Shown here: positions 17,398 through 25,255 of the stretch, piece by piece
Numbering within the stretch: position 1 is the first letter of the stretch
Layout of the letters: the number at the start of each line of letters is the position of its first letter
Assembly: GCA_001898705.1 (NCBI GenBank)
Contig: MKUU01000014.1
Coordinates: forward strand, 1-32,493
DNA length: 32,493 bases
Direction of reading: 5' to 3'
From: Caedibacter sp. 38-128
GTDB lineage: Bacteria > Pseudomonadota > Alphaproteobacteria > Caedimonadales > Caedimonadaceae
Translations under genes and position numbers: made by a program
Notes under the pieces: model-generated
What the model saw: the letters and a program-made list of their open reading frames with translations, nothing else
The model's database searches: none
What the model was told of the DNA's origin: nothing

Positions 17398-17699
17398 CTT
17401 GCATTTTTACCACTTTCCCAGGGTGCTAACTATACTTTTATCCAACAAATCATTATTATTCAAAGATTTTTTTGGTTACATAGAACTAAGAGAGACTCAA
17501 CCTTTATATGGTGAGCGTAAGCATTGGTCTCATACAATTATTTTAGATTTATAGGTTCTGTTAAAACAATTCTTGGTTAGGCATTCGAATGAATTTTATG
17601 AAGGTATAATCCTGCTGGCTTTATTTTAAATTTGCTCCCCATGTGCTCCCCTGAAGGAAATGCAATTTGAGAGAGTCCTAAATAAGTATTTGATTTTAC
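17398..17699. other. Intergenic region beside tRNA-Thr with TGCTCCCC repeats
   Basis: No gene is supported here. TGCTCCCC occurs at 17633-17640 and 17644-17651, 49 bases from the tRNA 3' end. On the minus strand a 21-codon frame starts with M-G-S-K-F-K-I-K. GGGGAGCA repeats next to tRNA genes are reminiscent of integrase attachment regions, but no integrase gene is in the window. Confidence 0.4.
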
Positions 17700-17775
17700 T
17701 GGTGCCGGATGTCGGATTCGAACCAACGACCTACTGATTACAAATCAGTTGCTCTACCAGCTGAGCTAATCCGGC
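17700..17775 (-). tRNA. tRNA-Thr (UGU)
   Basis: The minus strand folds as a full cloverleaf: acceptor GCCGGAT/ATCCGGC, D arm GCTC...GAGC, anticodon stem ACTGA/TCAGT with loop TTTGTAA (anticodon TGT), a 5-nt variable loop, T arm GTTGG TTCGAAT CCGAC, discriminator A and an encoded CCA. It reads ACA codons. Confidence 0.97.
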
Positions 17776-17797
17776 GTCTGAAAGACAAAGAAGGCTT

Positions 17798-17826
17798 AAC
17801 ATAAGCGAAGCGCTCATTCAAGTAAA
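17798..17826 (-). promoter_or_regulatory. Probable promoter of tRNA-Thr
   Basis: The minus strand has TTTACT (17821-17826), a 17-nt spacer and TATGTT (17798-17803), ending 22 bases before the tRNA 5' end. Confidence 0.5.
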
Positions 17827-17933
17827 ACTAAAATTTTATTCTACGATTTTTATTGATTCTTTTTTAAATCTCTAGAGTGTTTCTGCAGAAGACGCTATAA
17901 AGAACACGATAAAATGAGAAAGATTAAGTTTCA

Positions 17934-19694
17934 ATGATACAGCCATTAGCAGATAAAATCGAACAGCATCTTCAAAACGCTTTTCAAAGTTTGGGGTTAG
18001 AGGCGACTTTAGGGCGTGTTGTTCCTTCAGGCCAAGCCGACTATCATTATCAGTGTAATGGGGCTTTTAAAGGCGCTAAAATAAAAGGATGCGCACCTTT
18101 GGTTTTAGCAAATGAACTTCAACAAAATCTTTTTTCTTTGCAAACTTTTGCAGATGTTTCTGTGAGTGCGCCAGGTTTTATCAATATTGTTGTTCATGAT
18201 GCATGTTTGGCTGAGTATGGGAATCGCATTTTTGAGGATCAGCGGCTGGGCGTTCCCTTGAATGAGTTGCCGCAGAAAATAGTTATCGACTTTGGCGGCA
18301 TTAATATTGCGAAAGCCATGCATGTCGGCCATTTACGATCATCTATTATCGGGGAGTCTTTGCAGCGCATAGCACGTTTTCTAGGCGATGAAGTCATCAG
18401 TGATATTCATTTAGGGGACTGGGGACTTCCGATCGGAATGCTGATTGAGGAATTCAAGCTTTTGTATCCCGATTGGCCTTACTTTCAAGAAGGTTTTGAC
18501 GAAGATACTTTTGAAACGTCTCCTGTAACAATTGAACAACTTGAGGTTTTATATCCCCAGGCTGCAGAGCGGTGTAAAGAAGCGGGAGCTCGTGAAAAAG
18601 CGCGGAAAACAACTGCAGATTTACAATCGGGGCATCGAGGCTATCAAGCTTTATGGCAGCGTTTTAGGCAAGTTTCTATTGAAGATATCAAGAGACAATT
18701 CGAGCCTTTAGATGTTCATTTTGATCTATGGTTGGGGGAGAGTAGTGTCAATGACATCATGCCCGCGTTACTTAAAGAATTGAAAGATCACCAGATCGCT
18801 CAAGCAAGTGATGGTGCCACGATTGTCGAAGTTGCGACCGATGATGATAAAAAACCGATGCCACCCCTTATATTAATGACCTCAGATGGCAGTGTAACTT
18901 ATGGGATGACTGATATTGCAACGATTGTTCAACGACGTGAAATGTTTAATCCACAGTATATTTTGTATGTCGTGGACAATCGCCAAAGTCTTCACTTTGA
19001 GCAGGTTTTTCGAGCAGCTAAAAAAATAAAATCCTCTGAAGATATAAGCTTAGAGCATATTGCTTTTGGAACGCTTAATGGACCGGATGGAAAACCTTTT
19101 AAAACACGTTCTGGTGGCGTGATGAAATTGCAAGATTTATTAGATTCAGCTATCTTAAAGGCTCAAGAACGTATTGAGGAAGCTGATTTGGGCGCAGATA
19201 TTTCTCCTCAAGGACGTGAAGAAATTGCAAAAGCAGTTGCGATATCTGCCATTAAATTTTCAGATCTGACGATTCCAAGAATGTCGGATTATATTTTTGA
19301 CTTAGATAAGTTTGTTAGTTTTCAAGGAAAGACGGGACCTTATCTCTTATATACAGCAGTTCGAATTAAATCGCTTCTTGCAAAAGCAAAAGAGCAAGGC
19401 TTAACCCCCGGCACAATTACGATCGAAACCGATAAGCAACGAGATATTATCTTAAATGTTGTTCAATTGCCGCGGATGTTAAAAGCAAGTTATGAAGAAA
19501 GAGCACCTCACCATTTATGTGAATATGCTTATACGCTTGCTCAGAAATTCAGCACTTTTTATCAAACTTGCCCCATCTTGAGTAACAAGGATTTAAAGCA
19601 AGCAGCCTCTTGGCTGGCGCTTGCAAATCTTACACTCTTTTTTCTTGAGAGGATCTTATCTTTGCTGGGAATAAAAATCCCTGAAAAAATGTAA
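17934..19694 (+). CDS. argS: Arginyl-tRNA synthetase
   Basis: This enzyme charges tRNA-Arg with arginine in the cytoplasm. The 586 residues match the family length. An N-terminal additional domain (about 1-115) precedes the class I catalytic domain with the HIGH motif as H-V-G-H-L-R-S-S (130-137). The KMSK loop is replaced by K-P-F-K-T-R-S-G-G near residue 390, as in E. coli-type ArgRS. The C-terminal DALR anticodon-binding domain (about 470-586) includes Y-A-Y-T-L-A-Q-K-F-S-T-F-Y. It stands alone, upstream of a convergent gene, and the frame is intact. Confidence 0.97.
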   Translation: MIQPLADKIEQHLQNAFQSLGLEATLGRVVPSGQADYHYQCNGAFKGAKIKGCAPLVLANELQQNLFSLQTFADVSVSAPGFINIVVHDACLAEYGNRIFEDQRLGVPLNELPQKIVIDFGGINIAKAMHVGHLRSSIIGESLQRIARFLGDEVISDIHLGDWGLPIGMLIEEFKLLYPDWPYFQEGFDEDTFETSPVTIEQLEVLYPQAAERCKEAGAREKARKTTADLQSGHRGYQALWQRFRQVSIEDIKRQFEPLDVHFDLWLGESSVNDIMPALLKELKDHQIAQASDGATIVEVATDDDKKPMPPLILMTSDGSVTYGMTDIATIVQRREMFNPQYILYVVDNRQSLHFEQVFRAAKKIKSSEDISLEHIAFGTLNGPDGKPFKTRSGGVMKLQDLLDSAILKAQERIEEADLGADISPQGREEIAKAVAISAIKFSDLTIPRMSDYIFDLDKFVSFQGKTGPYLLYTAVRIKSLLAKAKEQGLTPGTITIETDKQRDIILNVVQLPRMLKASYEERAPHHLCEYAYTLAQKFSTFYQTCPILSNKDLKQAASWLALANLTLFFLERILSLLGIKIPEKM

Positions 19695-19792
19695 AGGTTA
19701 GAAATGTGAAGAAGAAAAATAAGAAATAATTTTGATATAAAAAAATTTCATCATCTCTCTTTTGATAAAAAAGCCATAATGTTTTAAAGGCA

Positions 19793-20008
19793 TTAAATTT
19801 TTTGAAGCCTGATCTTTTTTGGATGCTTTAAGGCAGCTTGCTCATGAATTAATGTTCCATCTAAGTCGATAATAATAAGTGAATTTTTTGTAACAACTTG
19901 TTTAAATTGATGAGTTTCTTGAGAGTTTTCTGTGTTTAAGAGTCTTTTTAAAGAAGGCATTAAGATAATATCTTTATGAATGTTTTGTGACGCATGACAA
20001 GAATACAA
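19793..20008 (-). pseudogene. HAD-type phosphatase N-terminal remnant
   Basis: The 71-codon frame contains S-L-I-I-I-D-L-D-G-T-L-I, the first motif of HAD hydrolases (nucleophile Asp plus acid Asp), about two thirds of the way in, and stops 20 residues later. The cap domain and motifs II-IV are absent, so this is a truncated remnant. DUF2608-type HAD proteins of intracellular bacteria have a similar N-terminal layout, but the piece is too short to decide. Confidence 0.5.
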
Positions 20009-20056
20009 ATTTAAATTAAGGACTTAGAGGGATAAAGATATAATGATAGAGACATG

Positions 20057-21835
20057 TTAGCTTTCTTCATCACGGAATTTTTTGGCGTAAAGTTTACTAT
20101 AAAGTCCCTCTTCTTTTATTAATACCTGGTGTGTTCCTTCTTGAACGAGTTTTCCTTTCTCCATAACAAGGACACGTCCACAATTCTGAATTGTTGTGAG
20201 ATGATGGGCAATGACAAGTGTCGTACGATCTTTCACTAAGTGAGAGATCGCTTGTTGAATCAGGGCTTCACTTTGAGGATCGAGAGCATTCGTTGCTTCA
20301 TCTAAAAGAAGGATAGGCGCATTTTTTAATAGAGCACGAGCGATTGCAACCCGTTGACGTTGCCCGCCTGAAAGCTGTTTTCCTTGATCGCCAACAATTG
20401 TATTAAAACCTTGAGGTAAAGAGTGAGCAAATTCATTCACATAAGCGGCTTCAGCAGCTTGCATAACCTCTTGATAGGTTGCTTCAGGACGTGCAAAGAC
20501 GATATTTTGGTATAACGTATCATGAAAAATGGTTGTCTCTTGAGCCACTAAGGAAAAGGTTTGCCGGAGCCCCTCGAGGTTGAGAGTGGTTGCTGCATGG
20601 CCATCGATAAAAATTGAGCCTGCTTGAGGGTCATAAAACCTCAACAAAAGTTTAAAAAGAGTACTTTTCCCGGCACCGGAAAGCCCAACAATAGCGACTT
20701 TTTCACCTTTTTTAATATCAAAAGAAATATTTTCAAGGGCTTGTACTTGAGGGCGTGTAGGATAAGCAAAAGAAACATTCTTTAAACTTAGATGACCTTG
20801 AAGCTGTTTTTTAGGGGCAGAATTAGAGGGCACATCATTAAGCCTAGAAGGTGTCCTTAAGATTTCAAGAAGCCGAGTCATTGCTCCTGCTGCTTTCTGA
20901 AAATCTCCTAAAACTTCTGCAATTTCATTTAAAGAACCTGCGGCAATCAGAGCATAAAATAAAAAAGAGAGAAATGTCCCTGGGCTTAAATTTTTTGAAA
21001 GGACACTATATCCTCCTAAACTTAGGATAATACTAAGAGCAATAAAAACACATCCAATCACCAGAGAAATCAGAAGAGCTCTCATCCGAAGATTTTTTTG
21101 ACTCGTTTTAAGATTAGCAGTGCTTAATGTCGTGAATTGATGGATGACGGCTTCTTCTTGGGTAAAGGCTTGAATGGTCGTTATTCCTGAAAGTCGCTCT
21201 TCTGAGAAAGCGATAAGTTTACCCTGGGCATTTTGCACTTCTAACGTTTTTCTTTTTAAGCGACCTCCTAATAATCCAATAGGGAAAAAAGCAACAGGAA
21301 TGATTAAAAGAGAAAAAAACGTCAATTTTAGGCTTGTGAAAAACATAAGAATTAAAGCGCCCATAAATTGGATAAATCCTCTAATGACGATAGCGCCAGA
21401 AGCACTCAAAAGAGTCTTAAGAAGAGTGCAATCATCACTAAGTCGAGTAATTATATCGCCTAAGCGAGCATTATCAAAAAAATGAGCATCAAGTTTTAAA
21501 AGATGAGCAAAAAAGTCTTTTCTTAAGTCGGTGACAATTTGTTCTGCAAGCCAAGAGGTGCTCGAAAGCCGAACATAAGCAGAAAAAGCTAACACTAAAC
21601 TAAGCGCGATAAGAATTAAAATTGCCTGATTAAGAAATTCTAGGTTTTCCGTTTGAAAGCCACTGTCTATTAAAAAGCGAAGACTTGGCCCAATAGCAAG
21701 AATGGAAAAAGCGGCGCCACAAAGAGCAATAAAAGTTTTTAGGAGAGAGCGAGAATAAGGTTTTATATACGGAATAAGTTCTTTTAAGGGGGAATAAAGT
21801 TTTAAAGAAGCATTTTGAGAATCTTTTTTCTTCAT
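20057..21835 (-). CDS. ABC exporter, fused permease and ATPase (MsbA-like)
   Basis: This 592-residue half-transporter should act as an inner-membrane homodimer exporting lipid or another hydrophobic substrate. The six-helix transmembrane domain spans about 25-315. The nucleotide-binding domain has Walker A G-L-S-G-A-G-K-S-T (384-392), the signature L-S-G-G-Q-R-Q-R-V-A-I-A-R, Walker B I-L-L-L-D-E-A-T-N-A-L-D and the switch His in V-I-A-H-H-L-T. It starts inside the end of cyaY (4-bp overlap), so it is the third gene of the dsbA-cyaY-ABC operon. MsbA (lipid A flippase) is the closest familiar type, but the specific substrate is not shown by sequence. Confidence 0.9.
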   Translation of the reverse strand: MKKKDSQNASLKLYSPLKELIPYIKPYSRSLLKTFIALCGAAFSILAIGPSLRFLIDSGFQTENLEFLNQAILILIALSLVLAFSAYVRLSSTSWLAEQIVTDLRKDFFAHLLKLDAHFFDNARLGDIITRLSDDCTLLKTLLSASGAIVIRGFIQFMGALILMFFTSLKLTFFSLLIIPVAFFPIGLLGGRLKRKTLEVQNAQGKLIAFSEERLSGITTIQAFTQEEAVIHQFTTLSTANLKTSQKNLRMRALLISLVIGCVFIALSIILSLGGYSVLSKNLSPGTFLSFLFYALIAAGSLNEIAEVLGDFQKAAGAMTRLLEILRTPSRLNDVPSNSAPKKQLQGHLSLKNVSFAYPTRPQVQALENISFDIKKGEKVAIVGLSGAGKSTLFKLLLRFYDPQAGSIFIDGHAATTLNLEGLRQTFSLVAQETTIFHDTLYQNIVFARPEATYQEVMQAAEAAYVNEFAHSLPQGFNTIVGDQGKQLSGGQRQRVAIARALLKNAPILLLDEATNALDPQSEALIQQAISHLVKDRTTLVIAHHLTTIQNCGRVLVMEKGKLVQEGTHQVLIKEEGLYSKLYAKKFRDEES

Positions 21836-22164
21836 CTTAAGTCAACTGGAAACTCACAGAGTTGAGACAGGTCTCGTTCGAGGCAAGTAAAAAGATCTTC
21901 ATGAGGAAAGCGCGTTGATAGCCATTTTTCGTGTTGATCATTCCATGAAAAATGAAGCGCACCACTTAAGGGGGATGAAAGCCAGATTTGGCTGCTGGGC
22001 GTATGAAAATTCAATAAAACTGTCTTGTTATCGGAAAGCAATATTTTTAAGATATCTCCTGTATCTTCAATCTCTCCGTTGTCTTCTAGAATTTCCTCAA
22101 GCATTGACGAAAGGGATTCAAAAGTTTTTTGTGCAGCAAGCTTAAAATTTAAGTTACTTTGCAT
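21832..22164 (-). CDS. cyaY: Frataxin-like iron protein CyaY
   Basis: CyaY binds iron and modulates iron-sulfur cluster assembly in the cytoplasm. The 110 residues cover the whole family: an acidic first helix (E-S-L-S-S-M-L-E-E-I-L-E-D), the strand G-D-I-L-K-I-L-L, then the hallmark Q-I-W-L-S-S-P-L-S-G-A-L-H-F-S-W and a final helix L-F-T-C-L-E-R-D-L-S-Q-L. It overlaps dsbA by 11 bp upstream and the ABC exporter by 4 bp downstream, so all three are translated from one message. Confidence 0.92.
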   Translation of the reverse strand: MQSNLNFKLAAQKTFESLSSMLEEILEDNGEIEDTGDILKILLSDNKTVLLNFHTPSSQIWLSSPLSGALHFSWNDQHEKWLSTRFPHEDLFTCLERDLSQLCEFPVDLR

Positions 22165-22771
22165 GAATTACAGGACCATTAAGAATTTTTTCTAATTCTG
22201 GTAATTTAAGGTCTTTTGCATAAACCTTGCCATTGATAATAAAAGTTGGTGTTCCTTCAATAGGAAGGGCTTTCTCATAAATTACTCTCTTTTTTATAAT
22301 GGCGTCTAAAACTTTAGGATTTTTAATAAGCTGTTCGCAAAACTTTTCTTCTAGGCCACAAATACGACATAGCTCTTTAAAATCTTTTGTTTCAATCCAT
22401 TGGGCTTGTGTCTTAAACGTTTGCTGAAGGACTTGAGGTTGCCGCGGTAAAGGCACATGAATTAAAATAGCAGTTGCTTTCAGGGCAGTTGCATCCGTTG
22501 GAAAATGGCGAAAAATAAATTTTACTTTCCCAGAATCAATATACTTCTTTTCTAGCTGTGGCCAGGTGTGAACGTGAAATTCAGCGCAATGCCCGCATGT
22601 TAAAGAAGAATATTCAATAATGGTAATAGGGGCAGTGTCTTTGCCAACAACAATTTCGGGGATGTCTTCGGCTTTGACAAGGACTTGTTTCTGTTTTTCT
22701 GCGAGAGCTTTTTCTGTAGAGCCATGGCTTATAAAGCAGAAAATTAGAAAAATAAAAAATTTACGACTCAT
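22154..22771 (-). CDS. DsbA-family periplasmic thiol oxidoreductase
   Basis: The 205-residue protein has a signal peptide (about 1-24, ending K-A-L-A) and a thioredoxin fold with a helical insert. The active site is C-G-H-C in S-S-L-T-C-G-H-C-A-E-F, and the cis-proline loop is G-T-P-T-F. It should oxidise or isomerise disulfides in exported proteins. Two further cysteines in the helical insert (C-R-I-C and F-C-E-Q) are unlike E. coli DsbA but common in the DsbA-like group (thioredoxin_4). It is first in the operon with cyaY, and a good promoter lies just upstream. Confidence 0.9.
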   Translation of the reverse strand: MSRKFFIFLIFCFISHGSTEKALAEKQKQVLVKAEDIPEIVVGKDTAPITIIEYSSLTCGHCAEFHVHTWPQLEKKYIDSGKVKFIFRHFPTDATALKATAILIHVPLPRQPQVLQQTFKTQAQWIETKDFKELCRICGLEEKFCEQLIKNPKVLDAIIKKRVIYEKALPIEGTPTFIINGKVYAKDLKLPELEKILNGPVIHAK

Positions 22772-22803
22772 CTATTGGGTGCTCGAGTTTTTAAAATTAA
22801 AGG

Positions 22804-22831
22804 ATTATAGCTCAGCTAACGAAGAAAACAA
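22804..22831 (-). promoter_or_regulatory. Promoter of the dsbA-cyaY-ABC operon
   Basis: The minus strand has TTGTTT (22826-22831), a 16-nt spacer and a perfect TATAAT (22804-22809), 33 bases before the start codon. Confidence 0.6.
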
Positions 22832-22973
22832 ATGCTCATTTCAAGTTGAATGTTTGTTATGATTTCCTCAAAAATTTTATTATGGCGCATCAAAAATAAT
22901 GTTTAGTTGTTAAGAATTTAGTGATAGTTTCACAGGTACATTAAAATTGGTAGAAACAAATTTAGATAATTTC

Positions 22974-23774
22974 ATGACTCATAAATTTAATTTTTTTATA
23001 AAAAAGTGTCCTTTTTTTATCCTTTTCGTAGGGTTAACTTTTCTTGTTTTATCACCAGGTTATAGTTCTAGTTTAGGTTTAAGCGATCAAGATGCCACGA
23101 GAGAAATTGAAGAAACAACACCTATGGAAGATCCTTTAGAAGATCTTAATCGAAGCATTTTCAATTTTAACCAAGATCTTGATACATATGTCCTCAATCC
23201 TTTAGCTGAAGTTTATGATGAAGGATTACCCGATGAAATTAAAGATAGGGTTCATAGTATATTAAGTAACCTCAGTACTCCTCTTACTTTTATCCATGAT
23301 GTTTTACAAGGTGAAGAAGAGCAGGCCATTGATTCACTCGCTCGCTTTTTGATCAATACTACATTAGGATTAGGAGGTCTTTTTGACCCAGCTGCTGAAG
23401 TTTTTGATATCCATTCTCATGTGAGCGATTTTGGGCAGACTCTAGGAAAGTATGGGGTTGATGATGGTGCTTATTTAATGATTCCTATTTTGGGGCCTTC
23501 GACGGCGAGAGATTTTACAGGAAAAGTTTTAGATTTCATCATTGATCCAGTGAATTACTTAGCACGTAGAAAACATGCGTCTTATCTTGTTTATACGCGT
23601 ATAGCTGCCACAGCTATTGATGCTCGAGTGAATGCCAAGGCTCTTTGGCAACGTGTAAACAATGCTCATGATCCTTATCTGACACTTCAAAGTATTTATG
23701 GGCAAAATAGAAGATTTATGATACAAGGCGATACTGCTATTGGATTGGATTCTCCAAGACCATCAGAGAAATAA
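22974..23774 (+). CDS. mlaA: MlaA family outer-membrane lipid transport protein
   Basis: MlaA removes phospholipids from the outer leaflet of the outer membrane and passes them to MlaC. The ATG at 22974 is preferred over the TTG at 22947, since it directly starts a basic then hydrophobic signal. The mature part shows D-P-L-E-D-L-N-R-S-I-F-N-F-N, F-L-I-N-T-T-L-G-L-G-G-L-F-D-P-A, D-F-G-Q-T-L-G-K-Y-G-V and G-P-S-T-A-R-D, all core MlaA motifs. No lipobox Cys follows the signal (Y-S-S-S-L-G), so this homologue does not look like a lipoprotein, unlike E. coli MlaA. mlaC follows after 15 bp. Confidence 0.93.
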   Translation: MTHKFNFFIKKCPFFILFVGLTFLVLSPGYSSSLGLSDQDATREIEETTPMEDPLEDLNRSIFNFNQDLDTYVLNPLAEVYDEGLPDEIKDRVHSILSNLSTPLTFIHDVLQGEEEQAIDSLARFLINTTLGLGGLFDPAAEVFDIHSHVSDFGQTLGKYGVDDGAYLMIPILGPSTARDFTGKVLDFIIDPVNYLARRKHASYLVYTRIAATAIDARVNAKALWQRVNNAHDPYLTLQSIYGQNRRFMIQGDTAIGLDSPRPSEK

Positions 23775-23789
23775 ATACAGGAATTTAAT

Positions 23790-24428
23790 ATGTTGTGGTT
23801 ACATCAAAAATTAAGGTTTTTTCTTTTTTTTATCGTGTTTGTTAATCAATCCTTTTCCCAACCTGCGACCCAAGATAGTCAAACATATAAAAATTTTATT
23901 ACGACTCTTGGAAATAATATTATAGGAATTTTGGTGGATAAAAAGGCACCCTTGACAGAACGTAAAGAAAAATTTCGTCAAGTTTTACGTGACTATTTTG
24001 ATATTCCAGAAATTGGGAAATTTGTGCTCGCAAGATATTGGAGAAGAGCAACAGATCAACAAAAAATAGAATACTTAGTCTTATTTGAAAATGCGATTGT
24101 TGATAATTATGCTGCTCAATTTGATAATTATCAAAATGAAATGCTTGAAGTTCAAAATGTTCGTGAAGACTCTGATCAAGGAGTCCTAGTGATGAGTATC
24201 ATTAAACGCCAAACAGGAGCGCCACCTCTTAAAATTGATTGGAAAATTTTTCAAACGAAAAGAGGGCTTCGGGTCTATGATATTATTATTAATGGAGTCA
24301 GCATGAGTATTACGCAACGCTCTGAATATGGGGGCATTATTAGCCAAAATGGTGGACAAATAGAAGGTCTTTTAAAGCTCATGCGTGAAGGTAAAAGTCC
24401 TACTTTTACAGCACAGAAAAATGGGTAA
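23790..24428 (+). CDS. mlaC: MlaC family periplasmic phospholipid shuttle
   Basis: MlaC ferries phospholipids between MlaA and the inner-membrane MlaFEDB complex. The 212 residues have a signal peptide (1-23, ending Q-S-F-S), then the family pattern: E-K-F-R-Q-V-L-R-D-Y-F-D-I-P-E-I-G-K-F-V-L-A-R-Y-W-R, Y-L-V-L-F-E-N-A-I-V-D-N-Y-A, K-I-D-W-K-I-F and Y-D-I-I-I-N-G-V-S-M. It is co-transcribed with mlaA. The mlaFEDB genes are not in the window. Confidence 0.93.
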   Translation: MLWLHQKLRFFLFFIVFVNQSFSQPATQDSQTYKNFITTLGNNIIGILVDKKAPLTERKEKFRQVLRDYFDIPEIGKFVLARYWRRATDQQKIEYLVLFENAIVDNYAAQFDNYQNEMLEVQNVREDSDQGVLVMSIIKRQTGAPPLKIDWKIFQTKRGLRVYDIIINGVSMSITQRSEYGGIISQNGGQIEGLLKLMREGKSPTFTAQKNG

Positions 24429-24462
24429 AATTCTCGATTTAACTAACTTAAATTGAGCGTAG

Positions 24463-25167
24463 TTACGTTAGGTATGTGACAATAAACCCAATAACGAGTG
24501 CTGGACCAAATGGGAATCTTTTTTCCTGTTTGATCTTAGTCCATATAATTGCTGTCAAAAGTCCTAAACCACCTGAGAGAAAGAACCAAAAGGGAAGTTG
24601 CTGCACCTCGAGGCCTAAAGATAAGGCGCTCATGAGCTTGATATCTCCTCCTCCTAAAGCATGAACATTTTTTATTTTTACAAACGCAGTTTTAAGTCCT
24701 AACCCGACAAACGCAGTTATAAAAGTTGCAGGAAAAACTAAAGAAATATCTTTATTTTCAGCAAGTTGTAAGCATAAAATTGTTATCGAAATTGCAATAT
24801 TGAGCCAATTTAGGATGATTTTTTCTCTAAAATCGATCACGATCACAAGAATAAAAAAGTAACTTAATAAAGAGAGCAGGCAAGCCACCAAAAGGTGTGA
24901 TGACAAATTAAAACAAATTATAAAACTTACAGCAATAGTTCCTTCAAGAAGTGGATAAAGTAAAGGTATCGAATAATTGCAGTGTTTGCATCGACCTTTT
25001 TGAATACACCATGAGATAATGGGAATGAGTTCGAACCAACTAAGTGGATGTGCGCATTGAAAACAATGTGAAGGAGTCGACAAATTAATATTCTTCTGTG
25101 GAAGACGTCTAATAAGAACGTTGGCAAAACTTCCTAAAGTGAGTCCAATAATAAAAAATAAAATCAT
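24463..25167 (-). CDS. Type IV prepilin peptidase (A24 family)
   Basis: This inner-membrane aspartic protease cleaves and N-methylates prepilin-like proteins. The 234 residues have an N-terminal G-S-F-A-N-V-L-I-R-R-L-P motif, a two-pair zinc-binding loop C-F-Q-C ... C-K-H-C, the first catalytic Asp in V-I-D-F-R-E and the second in G-G-G-D-I-K-L-M, with about six TM helices. It is divergent from the secretin gene, suggesting both serve the same pilus or type II-like machine. Confidence 0.92.
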   Translation of the reverse strand: MILFFIIGLTLGSFANVLIRRLPQKNINLSTPSHCFQCAHPLSWFELIPIISWCIQKGRCKHCNYSIPLLYPLLEGTIAVSFIICFNLSSHLLVACLLSLLSYFFILVIVIDFREKIILNWLNIAISITILCLQLAENKDISLVFPATFITAFVGLGLKTAFVKIKNVHALGGGDIKLMSALSLGLEVQQLPFWFFLSGGLGLLTAIIWTKIKQEKRFPFGPALVIGFIVTYLT

Positions 25168-25255
25168 GGGCTGAAATTCACCTAGAGTTTGTGAATGTTT
25201 TTCCGTACATTCCGGATAAATTATTAGAGATAATAAAATATCAGGATTTTAAGTA

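Noticed and set aside
17934-19694. Missing KMSK motif as a sign of a broken argS
   Set aside because: E. coli-type ArgRS naturally carries a K-x-x-K-T-R-[AS]-G-G loop instead, so the gene is normal.
19770-19800. Intrinsic terminator between argS and the ABC exporter
   Set aside because: Only a 3-bp GCC/GGC stem precedes the T run, too weak to call.
21174-21485. Plus-strand 103-codon frame
   Set aside because: It is a shadow of the ABC exporter with no ribosome site or recognisable motif.
22840-22870. Plus-strand promoter for mlaA around TATGAT at 22857
   Set aside because: No acceptable -35 box lies 16-18 bases upstream; the nearest TTGAAT is only 6 bases away.
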